Both the position numbers and the translations under genes were made by a program. A stretch of 64,000 nt of DNA from NCBI GenBank assembly GCA_021787035.1, contig JAJYMM010000126.1, positions 1 through 64,000 on the forward strand. The letters run 5' to 3'. The notes below the pieces were generated by a model. The model had not been told where the DNA came from, made no database searches, and was given only the letters and a program-made list of their open reading frames with translations. Shown here piece by piece: positions 15,484 through 25,213 of this stretch (its first letter is position 1; each line of letters opens with the position of its first letter). Source of the DNA: Actinomycetes bacterium (GTDB lineage Bacteria; Actinomycetota; Acidimicrobiia; Acidimicrobiales; Palsa-688).

Positions 15484-17934
15484 ATGGCTCACTATGTCGC
15501 CGCCGGGTCGGGCGGTTACCAATCTTTCAGCCTGAGGGGAGTGGACTGGGTCTGGTTGGCGTTCGCCGCTGGTTGCGCGGTCGTTGCCATCGCGACCGGG
15601 TTTTTCTTTCGCTGGCAGGTGGTCGCCTCTGATCCCGGCACCCCGACGATGGTCGATATAGCGAAGGCCATCCAGGAAGGCGCAGCCGCCTACTTGCGGC
15701 GCCAGTTCAAGACCATCGCGATTGTCGTCGTGCCGTTGGCGGCGCTCGTGTTCGTGACCGCAACGAAGGTCGTCAACCCCGTGACGCACCATACGGTGTT
15801 GTCGTTCGGCCTATCGGGCCTGTACCGGATGGTCGCGTTCCTCCTCGGCGCGGTCCTCTCGGGCCTAGCCGGCCTCATCGGCATGACCACAGCTGTGCGC
15901 GCAAACGTACGTACGGCCGCTGCCGCCCGCGAGGGCTCCATGCCCAAAGCGCTCCGGGTGGCGATCCGCGCTGGCGGCACAACCGGGGCCTTCGTCGTTG
16001 GCTTCGGGCTCCTCGGCACCACGGTCATCGTGATGCTCGCGCAAAACAGCGTGACGGACATATTGGTCGGTTTCGGGTTCGGCTGCTCGCTCCTTTCGCT
16101 CTTCATGCGTGTTGGCGGTGGCGTATACACCAAGGCCGCTGACGTGGGAGCCGACCTCGTTGGCAAGGTGGAGGCCGGCATACCCGAGGACGACCCGAGG
16201 AACGCCGCCACGATCGCCGACAACGTGGGCGACAACGTGGGCGACTGCGCCGGTATGGGCGCCGACCTATTTGAGTCCTACGGAGTCGTCCTCGTGGCCG
16301 CCCTCATCCTCGGGACCGGCGCGTTCCGTGCAATCGGCCAGCGCGAAGTCTTCGGCATAACCTTCCCGCTGATCGTCATGGCGATCGGGATATTGGCGTC
16401 CATAATCGGCATTTTCTCGGTCCGTGCGACCCCCCGTGACCGCTCGGCGATGGCGCCCATAAATCGAGGTTTCGTCCTGGCGTCTGTCCTGACACTCGTC
16501 GGGAGCTTTTTCGTGGCGGAGTTCTACGTCCACAACTTGACGATCTGGTGGGCGGTACTGGTCGGAGTCGCGCTCGGCCAGCTCGTGAGCCGGATCGCCG
16601 AGTACTACACCTCCACCCAGACCGCCCCCGTTCGCGAGATAGCCGAGGCGTCACGCACGGGCCCCGCCACCACGATCCTTGCTGGCATAAGCTCGGGCCT
16701 TGAGTCGTCGGTGGCGGCGGTCCTCGCCATAATCATTGCTATAGCGGTTGCGATCGCTCTCGCGAATGGCAACATCCAGTACAGCCTCTACCTGGTAGCG
16801 CTCATCGGCATCGGGCTGCTCTCCACTACAGCGTCGGTTGTCACGGAGGACACCTACGGGCCGGTCTCGGACAACGCCGCCGGCATTGCCGAGATGAGCG
16901 GTGAGTTTTCGGGTGAACCCCAGAGGATCATGGAGCACCTAGACGCCGTGGGCAACACGACCAAGGCAGTCACCAAGGGCTTTGCCATCGGGTCCGCCGT
17001 AATCGCCGCCCTGGCGCTTTTCGCAAGCTTCATCCAGACGATCGCCGAGCAGCTAAACCTCCACGTAGTCGGCAACGCGCTTTACCAGAGCGTGGCCACG
17101 GCAGTGAATGTCGCCAACCCCAAGGTGTTCATCGGGCTCCTGATCGGCGGCTCGATCGCCTTCCTCTTCTCCTCTGAGGCCATACGGGCGGTGGGCCGTT
17201 CGGCCGGCACGATTGTCCAGGAGGTGCGCCGCCAGTTCCGGGAGCACCCAGGCATCATGGACCGGACCGAGCGCCCTGAGTACGGCCGCGTGATCGATAT
17301 CTGCACCCGCGCTTCTCTACGCGAGCTCGTTACGCCAGCACTTCTCGCCGTGTTGGCGCCGGTCGTCGTCGGCTTCGGCATAAGTGACCTAGCGCTCGGA
17401 GGTTTCCTCGCAGCGGCGATCCTGACCAGCCAGCTCATGGCCGCGTTCATGAACAACGCCGGCGGCGCCTGGGACAATGGCAAGAAGTACATCGAAGAGG
17501 GCCACCTCGGTGGCAAAGGCTCGGAGGCCCACAAAGCGGCCGTCATCGGTGACACCGTCGGAGATCCCTTCAAGGACACCGCCGGCCCCGCTTTCAACCC
17601 ACTGATCAAGTGCATGAACCTCGTGAGCCTGCTCGTGCTGCCTACCGTCATCACTTTGCGCAACAACGACGCCGCCCGCTATGCCATCGCCGCCGTGGCG
17701 CTCGTCATCATCCTGGCCGGCGTCATCTTCTCCAAGCGTGGGGTCGAGAGCATCGCTGACGACGAGACGACGGGTGGAGCTAGTGGCGGGCCGGAGCTGG
17801 CGGCAGCGGGCGCGGGCGCCTTGGCTGGTGGTGGCCTAGTCAGCCCAGACGGAGCTGCGTCAGCTGGAAGTGGCGCGGCGGGTGCCGCGGCCACAGACGT
17901 GGCCAGTCAGCCTAGATTGCCGGGCCAGAGGTAG
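15484..17934 (+). CDS. hppA: K+-independent proton-pumping pyrophosphatase
   Basis: A membrane pump of 816 residues and about 16 helices that couples pyrophosphate hydrolysis to H+ (or Na+) export. Seen: the catalytic loop DVGADLVGKVEAGIPEDDP with NVGDNVGDCAGMGADLFESY, and the second acidic site IGDTVGDPFKDTAGPAFNPL. The motif GNTTKA has Lys where K+-dependent enzymes have Ala, which marks the K+-independent class. The C-terminus adds about 55 Ala/Gly/Ser residues not needed for the core. ATG at 15484 with AGGAG (15471-15475) eight bases upstream. topA begins seven bases after the stop. Confidence 0.95.
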   Translation: MAHYVAAGSGGYQSFSLRGVDWVWLAFAAGCAVVAIATGFFFRWQVVASDPGTPTMVDIAKAIQEGAAAYLRRQFKTIAIVVVPLAALVFVTATKVVNPVTHHTVLSFGLSGLYRMVAFLLGAVLSGLAGLIGMTTAVRANVRTAAAAREGSMPKALRVAIRAGGTTGAFVVGFGLLGTTVIVMLAQNSVTDILVGFGFGCSLLSLFMRVGGGVYTKAADVGADLVGKVEAGIPEDDPRNAATIADNVGDNVGDCAGMGADLFESYGVVLVAALILGTGAFRAIGQREVFGITFPLIVMAIGILASIIGIFSVRATPRDRSAMAPINRGFVLASVLTLVGSFFVAEFYVHNLTIWWAVLVGVALGQLVSRIAEYYTSTQTAPVREIAEASRTGPATTILAGISSGLESSVAAVLAIIIAIAVAIALANGNIQYSLYLVALIGIGLLSTTASVVTEDTYGPVSDNAAGIAEMSGEFSGEPQRIMEHLDAVGNTTKAVTKGFAIGSAVIAALALFASFIQTIAEQLNLHVVGNALYQSVATAVNVANPKVFIGLLIGGSIAFLFSSEAIRAVGRSAGTIVQEVRRQFREHPGIMDRTERPEYGRVIDICTRASLRELVTPALLAVLAPVVVGFGISDLALGGFLAAAILTSQLMAAFMNNAGGAWDNGKKYIEEGHLGGKGSEAHKAAVIGDTVGDPFKDTAGPAFNPLIKCMNLVSLLVLPTVITLRNNDAARYAIAAVALVIILAGVIFSKRGVESIADDETTGGASGGPELAAAGAGALAGGGLVSPDGAASAGSGAAGAAATDVASQPRLPGQR

Positions 17935-17941
17935 CCCCTGC

Positions 17942-20758
17942 ATGCCCAAACCACTTGTCATAGTCGAGTCACCGGCCAAGGCCAAGACGATCGCGAGCTT
18001 TCTCGGCAATTCCTACATGGTCGAGTCCTCGGTTGGCCACATACGTGACCTCCCGAGCAATGCCAAGGACGTGCCCGAGAGCATGCGAGGCGAGCCATGG
18101 GCCCGCTACGGGGTAGACGTAGATAACGGCTTCAAGCCCCTTTATGTGATCGTACGGGGCAAGAAGGAGCGGGTGACAAAGCTCCGGTCGCTCCTAAAGG
18201 ACGCGAGCGAGCTCTACCTCGCAACAGACGAGGACCGGGAGGGTGAGTCGATCGCGTGGCACCTCCTCGAGGTCCTCCACCCGAGGGTCCCGGTAAAGCG
18301 GATGGTCTTCCACGAGATCACCCGCGACGCGATCCGCGAGGCAGTTGAACACCCGCGCGACCTGGACCGGAGGTTGGTGGACGCGCAGGAGACCAGGAGG
18401 ATCCTCGACAGGCTCTATGGCTACGAGGTGAGCCCTGTCCTTTGGAAGAAGGTGGCCTCGCACCTTTCTGCCGGACGTGTGCAGTCGGTGGCGACCAGGC
18501 TCTTGGTAGAGCGCGAGCGTGCCAGGATCCGCTTTCGTGCCGCGTCGTACTGGGACATATCGGGGCGTTTCCAGCGTTCCGAGGGTGGTGACGCCACGAC
18601 CTTCGGGGCACAGCTTGTCGCCCTGGACGGAGGACGCCTCGCTACAGGCAGGGATTTCGGCGAAAATGGGGAGCTCACCCGGAAAGGCGCTGTAGTCCTC
18701 GACGAGGACGGCGCGCGTGGGCTGGCCGAGCGGCTAGCGCCGGCTGAGTTCACGGTCCGGGGCGTCGAGGAAAAGCCGTGGAAGCGATCGCCTTACCCTC
18801 CGTTTATGACGTCGACCCTCCAGCAAGAAGCGAGCCGAAAGCTTCATTTCTCGGCGGCGCGTACGATGAGGGTGGCCCAAGACCTCTACGAGGCAGGGCA
18901 CATCACCTACATGAGGACCGACAGCACCTCGCTTTCGGACCAGGCGCTGGATGCCTCCAGGCAGGTAGTCCTCGATCTCTACGGGCGTGAGTACTTGCCG
19001 GCATCGCCGCGCCGTTACGAAAAGCGTGTCAAAAACGCCCAGGAAGCCCACGAAGCGATCCGTCCCGCGGGAGAGCGCCTCGCGCACCCTGACCAAAGCG
19101 GCCTCTCCGGCGACCACCAGCGGCTTTACGAGCTGATCTGGAAGCGTACGGTTGCCTCGCAGATGGCTGACGCGCAAGGCCTTTCGGTCCAGGTCCGCCT
19201 CGGTGCCGTCACTTCGGCGGGCGAAGACGCTGAGTTCGCCGCTAACGGCCGCGTAGTCAATTTCCCGGGCTTTTTACGGGCATACGTCGAGGGTTCCGAC
19301 GACCCCGAGGCAGAGCTCGAAGACAGGGAGGTCCGCCTGCCCCGCCTAGCTGCGGGTGACCCTCTCACGGCAGACGATCTAGCGCCAGAAGGCCACACAA
19401 CCCAACCTCCGGCCCGCTATACCGAGGCCTCCCTCGTAAAGGCGCTCGAAGAACTGGGCGTCGGGAGGCCTTCCACTTACGCGACGATTATCGACACCAT
19501 CCAGCAACGTGGCTATGCCTGGAAAAAGGGCACCGCCCTCGTGCCGTCGTGGACCGCATTTTCCGTCGTGGGCCTCTTGGAGCAGTATTTCGGGCGGCTT
19601 GTGGACTACGGCTTCACCGCAGAGATGGAAGAAGACCTCGACGCGATAGCTCGCGGAGAGGAGGAATCACTCCCGTGGCTCACCCGTTTTTATTTCGGCG
19701 CTCCCTCCGAGGGGCCAGGTAGTGGTGGTGGCCGGGCGGGAGGCCGGGGTAAGAAGGCTGCCGCAGCGAACGGGGGAGACGCCGAGGGCAAGTCGGCGCG
19801 AGGCGACGGGGCCGGGCTCAAGCAGATGGTCGCAGAGCGCTTGGGGGAGATCGATGCCCGAGCGGTCAACTCGATCCCCGTCGGCGACGCTGGCTCGGGC
19901 ATCGTGGTGCGCGTGGGGCGCTTTGGGCCGTACCTGCAGGACACTGCGAGCGACAAGCGAGCGTCGCTGCCCGAAGATCTGGCGCCCGACGAGCTCACCT
20001 TGGGACGGGCGCGCGACCTGCTCGAAGCCCCTCCGCTCGAGCGTGCCGAGCGCGAGCTCGGCACCGACCCGGCCACTGGTCAGCCGGTCTTCGTGCGCGA
20101 TGGGCGTTTCGGGCCCTACGTGCAGCTCGGCACCGACGACGCCGCCGGGGCGGGCGCGAAAACCAACGGGAGGGCGAGCGCGAAGGCCAAGACCGGCGCG
20201 AAGCCAAAGAGGTCGTCGCTCCTGGCGGGCATGTCGCCCACGGACGTGTCCCTCGAAGACGCCTTGCGGCTCCTGTCCCTGCCCCGCTCGCTCGGGCCGG
20301 ACCCGGGGAGCGGTGAGGAAATCGTTGCCGACAACGGCCGCTACGGCCCGTATGTCAAGCGTGGCGACGAGTACCGCTCGCTCGAGAGCGAGGACCAGCT
20401 GTTCAGTGTCAGCTTGGACGAGGCGGTGGAGCTGTTCTCCAAACCGCGTGCGCGCCGAGCGCGTCAAGCCGCCGCACCTCTGGCCGAGCTGGGCAATGAC
20501 CCTGTCAGCGGGGCGCCTGTGGTCGTGAAGGAGGGTCGCTTCGGCCCGTACGTGACAGATGGCACGGTCAATGCGTCGCTCCGGCGAGGTGACAGCATCG
20601 ACGGCCTCACCTTGGAACGGGCAGCCGAGCTGCTGGCCGAACGGCGAGCCCGGGTGGCGGCCGAGGGCGAGTCAGGTGCCACGACCACTCGCCGGCGTCC
20701 CGCCGCAGGTGCCCGCAAGCGCACGGGCGCAACTGGCAAAGCTCCGGCGCGGCGGTAG
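17942..20758 (+). CDS. topA: DNA topoisomerase I
   Basis: A 938-residue type IA topoisomerase that relaxes negative supercoils. The TOPRIM domain (1-125) has VIVESPAKAKTI and DEDREGESIAWHL. The active-site Tyr lies in ITYMRTDSTSLSDQ, and SAGRVQSVATRLLVERE follows the usual pattern. Instead of Cys4 zinc fingers, the C-terminus carries about four repeats around GRFGPYVQ/GRYGPYVK, and it ends in a basic tail (TTRRRPAAGARKRTG), as in many actinobacterial TopA proteins. ATG at 17942, seven bases after hppA; the longer frame runs into hppA. Confidence 0.96.
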   Translation: MPKPLVIVESPAKAKTIASFLGNSYMVESSVGHIRDLPSNAKDVPESMRGEPWARYGVDVDNGFKPLYVIVRGKKERVTKLRSLLKDASELYLATDEDREGESIAWHLLEVLHPRVPVKRMVFHEITRDAIREAVEHPRDLDRRLVDAQETRRILDRLYGYEVSPVLWKKVASHLSAGRVQSVATRLLVERERARIRFRAASYWDISGRFQRSEGGDATTFGAQLVALDGGRLATGRDFGENGELTRKGAVVLDEDGARGLAERLAPAEFTVRGVEEKPWKRSPYPPFMTSTLQQEASRKLHFSAARTMRVAQDLYEAGHITYMRTDSTSLSDQALDASRQVVLDLYGREYLPASPRRYEKRVKNAQEAHEAIRPAGERLAHPDQSGLSGDHQRLYELIWKRTVASQMADAQGLSVQVRLGAVTSAGEDAEFAANGRVVNFPGFLRAYVEGSDDPEAELEDREVRLPRLAAGDPLTADDLAPEGHTTQPPARYTEASLVKALEELGVGRPSTYATIIDTIQQRGYAWKKGTALVPSWTAFSVVGLLEQYFGRLVDYGFTAEMEEDLDAIARGEEESLPWLTRFYFGAPSEGPGSGGGRAGGRGKKAAAANGGDAEGKSARGDGAGLKQMVAERLGEIDARAVNSIPVGDAGSGIVVRVGRFGPYLQDTASDKRASLPEDLAPDELTLGRARDLLEAPPLERAERELGTDPATGQPVFVRDGRFGPYVQLGTDDAAGAGAKTNGRASAKAKTGAKPKRSSLLAGMSPTDVSLEDALRLLSLPRSLGPDPGSGEEIVADNGRYGPYVKRGDEYRSLESEDQLFSVSLDEAVELFSKPRARRARQAAAPLAELGNDPVSGAPVVVKEGRFGPYVTDGTVNASLRRGDSIDGLTLERAAELLAERRARVAAEGESGATTTRRRPAAGARKRTGATGKAPARR

Positions 20759-20784
20759 CGCTGCTCTGGGGCGATGCTGGCGCG

Positions 20785-20830
20785 CTCGTAACGGGCGGCT
20801 CTCGTAACTCGCTCCTAGCTGGCTCGTAAC
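20785..20830. repeat. Three CTCGTAAC direct repeats
   Basis: The octamer occurs at 20785, 20801 and 20823 between topA and the aminotransferase gene. Spacing is unequal; meaning unknown. Confidence 0.5.
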
Positions 20831-20893
20831 TGGTGTGGCGGCACCGTGGTAATCGGGGTGCGCTCGGAGCTGCGCTTGCGCGACGATAGAGCC

Positions 20894-22105
20894 ATGCCAG
20901 CCCCCGATCGTCCTCGCGTATCAGCTCGCGCCGCCGCCGTGGCGGAATCGGCCACCTTGGCGGTGGATGCCAAGGCCAGGGCGCTGAAGGCGGCGGGCGA
21001 GGACGTGGTGGGCTTCGGCGCCGGAGAGCCGGACTTCCCTACCCCCGAGCACATCGTCGAAGCTGCGGTCGCCGCGTGCCGTGATCCTCGCAACCACCAC
21101 TACACGCCGACGCCGGGGCTCCCCGAACTGCGCGAGGCGATCGCAGCGAAGACCGCTCGTGACAGCGGTTTCCAGCTGGCACCGTCGCAGGTGCTTGTTA
21201 CCAACGGTGGCAAGCAAGCCGTCGAGGAGGCCTTCGCGACCCTGCTCGACCCGGGGGACGAGGTCCTCCTGCCCGCGCCTTACTGGACTACCTACCCAGA
21301 GGCCGTGCGCCTCGCGGGTGGGGTCCCTGTTGAGGTGCCCACTACCCCTGAGAGCGGCTACAGGGTCTCGACCTCCCAGCTCGAAGCGGCCTTCACGGAG
21401 CGCACCAAGGTCTTGCTCTTCGTGTCGCCTTCAAACCCGACCGGAGCGGTGTACGGCGAGGGGGAGGCCAGGGAGCTCGCAACCTGGGCCTACGAGCGAG
21501 GGCTCTGGGTGCTGACCGACGAAATCTACGAGCACCTTGTCTATGGCGACGCGAGGGCCCCGTCGCTCCCGGTCCTCGTCCCCGAGCTGGCGCAGCGCTG
21601 TGTCGTAGTGAACGGCGTGGCCAAGACCTACGCGATGACCGGTTGGAGGGTGGGGTGGCTGATCGGCCCGGCCGATGTTGTGACGGCGGCGACCAACATG
21701 CAGAGCCACGCGACGTCCAACGTGTGCAACGTCGCCCAGCGAGCTGCGCTCGCAGCCCTCAGTGGCCCGCTCGACTGCGTGGAGGAGATGCGTGCTGTCT
21801 ATGACAGGCGCCGGCGCGCGATCGTGGCGGCCCTGTCGGGCCTTCCCGGTGTCGTCTGCCCGGTCCCCGAAGGGGCGTTTTATGCTTTCCCGAGCTTCGC
21901 CGGCCTTCTCGGCCGGCCCCTTGGCCAGGAGGGGAGGCGGCCCAAGACCTCTCTCGAGCTGGCCGAGGTAGTCTTGGAAGAGGCCAAGGTCGCCTTCGTC
22001 CCGGGTGAAGCCTTCGGAGCGCCTGGATGTGGGAGGTTCTCCTACGCCCTTGCCGACGCCGACCTGGCGGAGGGCATGGAGCGCCTGACCAAGCTCTTTA
22101 CCTGA
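20894..22105 (+). CDS. Class I aminotransferase, aspartate type
   Basis: A 403-residue fold-type I PLP enzyme of the bacterial aspartate aminotransferase subgroup. Seen: [21 protein letters not shown] and [15 protein letters not shown] at the N-terminus, [10 protein letters not shown], the PLP Lys in [16 protein letters not shown], and the substrate-binding Arg in GRFSYAL. It would interconvert aspartate and oxaloacetate with 2-oxoglutarate; a prephenate or glutamate preference cannot be excluded. ATG at 20894 fits the family; the frame is open to 20846. A hairpin follows at 22139. Confidence 0.92.
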   Translation: MPAPDRPRVSARAAAVAESATLAVDAKARALKAAGEDVVGFGAGEPDFPTPEHIVEAAVAACRDPRNHHYTPTPGLPELREAIAAKTARDSGFQLAPSQVLVTNGGKQAVEEAFATLLDPGDEVLLPAPYWTTYPEAVRLAGGVPVEVPTTPESGYRVSTSQLEAAFTERTKVLLFVSPSNPTGAVYGEGEARELATWAYERGLWVLTDEIYEHLVYGDARAPSLPVLVPELAQRCVVVNGVAKTYAMTGWRVGWLIGPADVVTAATNMQSHATSNVCNVAQRAALAALSGPLDCVEEMRAVYDRRRRAIVAALSGLPGVVCPVPEGAFYAFPSFAGLLGRPLGQEGRRPKTSLELAEVVLEEAKVAFVPGEAFGAPGCGRFSYALADADLAEGMERLTKLFT

Positions 22106-22138
22106 CACGTCCGCGATAACATCCCAGGTAAACATCAT

Positions 22139-22153
22139 CGCGGGCTACCCGCG
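22139..22153 (+). terminator. Hairpin after aminotransferase gene
   Basis: CGCGGG-CTA-CCCGCG, a perfect six-pair stem 33 bases after the stop, without a T-tract. Confidence 0.4.
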
Positions 22154-22183
22154 CGGCTGGATTTCACCCGGGGGGACCCTTAC

Positions 22184-22203
22184 GTTTTCCCGTGACAGAA
22201 AAC
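22184..22203. promoter_or_regulatory. Dyad upstream of secreted protein gene
   Basis: GTTTTC-N8-GAAAAC, an AT-rich perfect dyad in a GC-rich intergenic stretch, 114 bases ahead of the start at 22317. A regulator site is possible; no regulator can be named. Confidence 0.3.
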
Positions 22204-22316
22204 AGGAGATGTTGATCGCCCTGTGATGGTTCTGTGAACATGGCCTCAATAGCACAACCTTGGCTCCTCCGAGCGGGTAGACGGTTAATAGCTGGTGACT
22301 CTAGGAGGACGAAATT

Positions 22317-25172
22317 ATGAGAAATAAGTCAATTTGCGCGGCGGGCGGGGCGGTAGCGCTCGGCCTGTTCGGCGCCCTACCTGCGGCAGTCGCGACATCG
22401 CCGCCGGCGACAGCGCAGGCTGTCGTGATGACCGAGAGCTACACGATCGGAAACGGTTCTGTGACGGGTGCGACGGCGGTGCCCCAACCGGACACGGCGG
22501 GCGCTACGGCCAACTACACGGTCGGCTTTACAACCCCTTCGGCGCTGGCCAGCGGGTCTGCGACCGTCACGCTCGCGTCTGCCGATGGGGCTCTCACGTT
22601 CCCTGCTACTGCCAACAGCTACGTCGTGGTCGACAACAGCAATCCTTCGTCCGTTGCGACCGTCTCGAAGGTCGTGCTCGGGACGGGCAACCACAGCGTC
22701 ACCTTGACCCTGCCGTTGTCGGTTGCAGCCTCTAGCTCGGTGTCGATCTACGTGATCGGCGTGACCAACCCCACCGCTGCGGGCGGCTACAGCCTCGACG
22801 TGTCGACCTCAGCCAACACCGTGCCAGCGAGCACCGCGGTCTTCCAGGTCGTTGGTGCGAGCGCCGCTCCCTCGTTTGCCCCCACGGCTTCGCCGGCACT
22901 GGTCGGCGGGACCTCGACCTACACGATCGGCGCCTTCAAGGCGGCCGCTGCCATACCGGCTGGAGGGACGATCGTGGTCGACTCGCAGGGGAGCACGGGG
23001 GTAAGCGACAACGTCGGCTTCCCTACGGCGGCGGCCTACTACAAGGTCACTGACCTCACGACCGGGGCTTCTTTTGCGCCCGAGGCGGTGACGGTGGCCC
23101 CAGTCGCCGGCGGGAACACTGGCCAGCAGGTCACTTTGCAGGTCGGGACGGCGATAGCGGCCGGTGACGAGCTCTCGGTGACCGTAAACGGGGTGCGCAA
23201 CCCGACATCCTCCCAAGTAGACGTCGTCACGGCGGCGGCGCCGGCGGGCTCGACCGCTTCCAGCGCTTCCCTCCAGATCGGTACGTCGGTGGCCAACCCG
23301 ACTGTCGGCCTCTCTCAGAGCGGGGCCGGGGCTACGGGCGTCGAGTACACGGTCGGTTTCAAGCCGGCGACCTCGCTCCCCGCTGGCGGCACCATAACCC
23401 TGGTGGCACCGCCCGGCACTTCTTTCGCTAGCTCGACGGTGACCGTCGTCGACTCGACGCACGTCGCAAGCTCCGCTGCCATTACTTCCAGTTCAGTGCA
23501 CGTTTCGTCGACGGCCGGTTCCTCGACCGCCAACCAACTCTCCTTCAGCGTCCCGAACGCCATTACGGCCGGCGACTCGGTCTTCATCGAGGTGGCTGGT
23601 GTGACCAACCCCCCGGCAGGCACCTACGGCGGTTCGGCGGGCAACTTCACGATCTCGACGAGCGCTGACGCCGTGGCAGCGCCTGTGGCCTCTTATACCG
23701 TGACCGGGGGCTCCTCCTCGGCGCTTGCGAGCATCGAAGTCAGCCCTTCCACGCCTCAAGCTTCGGCGACCTACACGATCGGGGATCTCCGCGCCACGGC
23801 CGCCCTTGCAGGGGGCTCCGCGACGATACAACTCGGTGCGCCGCAAGGCACGGTGCTGCCTGGCGCCCCGGTCGACTACACGGTCGTTGACCAGAGCGCA
23901 CACGCGAGCGTCCACCCACAGTCGGTATCGGGCGGTGGCAGCTCTACGGCGACGTTCGTGCTCGGCAGCTCCATTGCCTCGGGAGACTACATCGAGGTCG
24001 TAGTGGACGGCGTCGTCAACCCCGGGCCCGGCACCTACCAGGTCAACTTGACCGGGGATCTCCAGGCCGCCGTCGCCCCGACCACGCCAACGGTGCCGCC
24101 CGCGCCCGCTCCCGCCAGGGCCACGACGACGTCTTTGTCGGCGTCGGTCAACCCAGTCGGGATCGGCCAGGCCGTCACGTACACGGCGAGAGTTTCGCCG
24201 GCTCCTAACAGCGGGTCCGTCGTGTTCAACCAGGGCGGTGCCCCAATCGCAAGCTGCACGTCCCAGCCCGTGCACGCTGGCCAGGCCACCTGCACGGTCA
24301 CCTACTGGGCCGCGGGCCGGCACTCCGTCCAGGCCTCCTACTCTGGAGCGTCGGGGTGGAAGAGCTCGACTTCGGCCCCGCTCGCCGAGGCTGTGAGCTT
24401 GCCACCGACGGGTTACTGGCTACTCGGCCGGACCGGGGCCGTCTTCGGCTTGGAGGGGGCACCCAACATGGGCAGCTTCACACCCTCGAGCTCGAGCGCC
24501 TCCGTTGTGGACATGGCCGGTACACCGTCGGGCAAGGGGTACTGGGTGGTGACCTCCAATGGGACGGTCCAGGCCTTCGGCAACGCCAAGTTCTACGGCG
24601 ACCTCCCGCGGATCAATGTCCACGCGAAGGACATCGTGGCCATAGCCCCCACCTATAACGGCCAGGGCTACTGGCTGATAGGCAAGGACGGCGGGATGTT
24701 CACATTCGGCAACGCCCGCTTCTTTGGGTCCATCCCGGGGCTGCACATCCACGTCCACGACATCGTGGGCATGGTCGCCAACTCCGGCGGTGGCGGCTAC
24801 CTCCTGGTGGGCGACGACGGCGGCGTCTTCACCTTCGGTAAGGCCCGCTTCTTCGGCTCCCTGCCTGGCATACACCGCCACGTCCACGACATCCAGGCGA
24901 TCCTTCCGGCCTCTGCCGGTACGGGGTACGTGCTAGTGGGTGCGGACGGCGGCGTGTTCAACTTCGGCAAGGGCGTCCGCTTCTACGGGTCCCTTCCAGG
25001 CGAGGGCGTCCACGTCCGCGACGTCGTCGGCATCGCCCTCACGCCAGATGACGGCGGCTACTTCATGGCCGGGAGCAACGGGAACGTCTATGGGTTCGGT
25101 AACGCTCACCCAGCGTCCATGCCGAGCGGCTTGTCCAGCAACCTCCCGGTTGTCGCCATTGCCGGGACCTGA
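22317..25172 (+). CDS. Secreted surface protein: beta repeats, Ig-like domain, GYW-FG repeats
   Basis: A 951-residue exported protein. Residues 1-37 are a signal peptide ending near PPATAQA. Four degenerate repeats of about 125-150 residues follow (to about 595); each contains YTIG/YTVGF, a Gly-rich SGG.ATI.L segment and a conserved GVTNP/GVRNP/GVVNP. An Ig-like (Big_3_5-type) domain runs from about 600 to 695. Six C-terminal repeats of about 45 residues complete it, with signatures such as GYWVVTSNGTVQAFGNAKFY and GYLLVGDDGGVFTFGKARFF; the alternating strands suggest a beta-propeller. No LPXTG or membrane anchor is seen. ATG at 22317 with AGGAGG eight bases upstream. The same repeats end two other secreted proteins nearby (31267 and 33507). 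Likely a cell-surface or adhesion role (inference). Confidence 0.85.
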   Translation: MRNKSICAAGGAVALGLFGALPAAVATSPPATAQAVVMTESYTIGNGSVTGATAVPQPDTAGATANYTVGFTTPSALASGSATVTLASADGALTFPATANSYVVVDNSNPSSVATVSKVVLGTGNHSVTLTLPLSVAASSSVSIYVIGVTNPTAAGGYSLDVSTSANTVPASTAVFQVVGASAAPSFAPTASPALVGGTSTYTIGAFKAAAAIPAGGTIVVDSQGSTGVSDNVGFPTAAAYYKVTDLTTGASFAPEAVTVAPVAGGNTGQQVTLQVGTAIAAGDELSVTVNGVRNPTSSQVDVVTAAAPAGSTASSASLQIGTSVANPTVGLSQSGAGATGVEYTVGFKPATSLPAGGTITLVAPPGTSFASSTVTVVDSTHVASSAAITSSSVHVSSTAGSSTANQLSFSVPNAITAGDSVFIEVAGVTNPPAGTYGGSAGNFTISTSADAVAAPVASYTVTGGSSSALASIEVSPSTPQASATYTIGDLRATAALAGGSATIQLGAPQGTVLPGAPVDYTVVDQSAHASVHPQSVSGGGSSTATFVLGSSIASGDYIEVVVDGVVNPGPGTYQVNLTGDLQAAVAPTTPTVPPAPAPARATTTSLSASVNPVGIGQAVTYTARVSPAPNSGSVVFNQGGAPIASCTSQPVHAGQATCTVTYWAAGRHSVQASYSGASGWKSSTSAPLAEAVSLPPTGYWLLGRTGAVFGLEGAPNMGSFTPSSSSASVVDMAGTPSGKGYWVVTSNGTVQAFGNAKFYGDLPRINVHAKDIVAIAPTYNGQGYWLIGKDGGMFTFGNARFFGSIPGLHIHVHDIVGMVANSGGGGYLLVGDDGGVFTFGKARFFGSLPGIHRHVHDIQAILPASAGTGYVLVGADGGVFNFGKGVRFYGSLPGEGVHVRDVVGIALTPDDGGYFMAGSNGNVYGFGNAHPASMPSGLSSNLPVVAIAGT

Positions 25173-25213
25173 GAGGGTGTCTTAAGCCGGCGCCAGTACC
25201 GTAGCGGAGAGCG

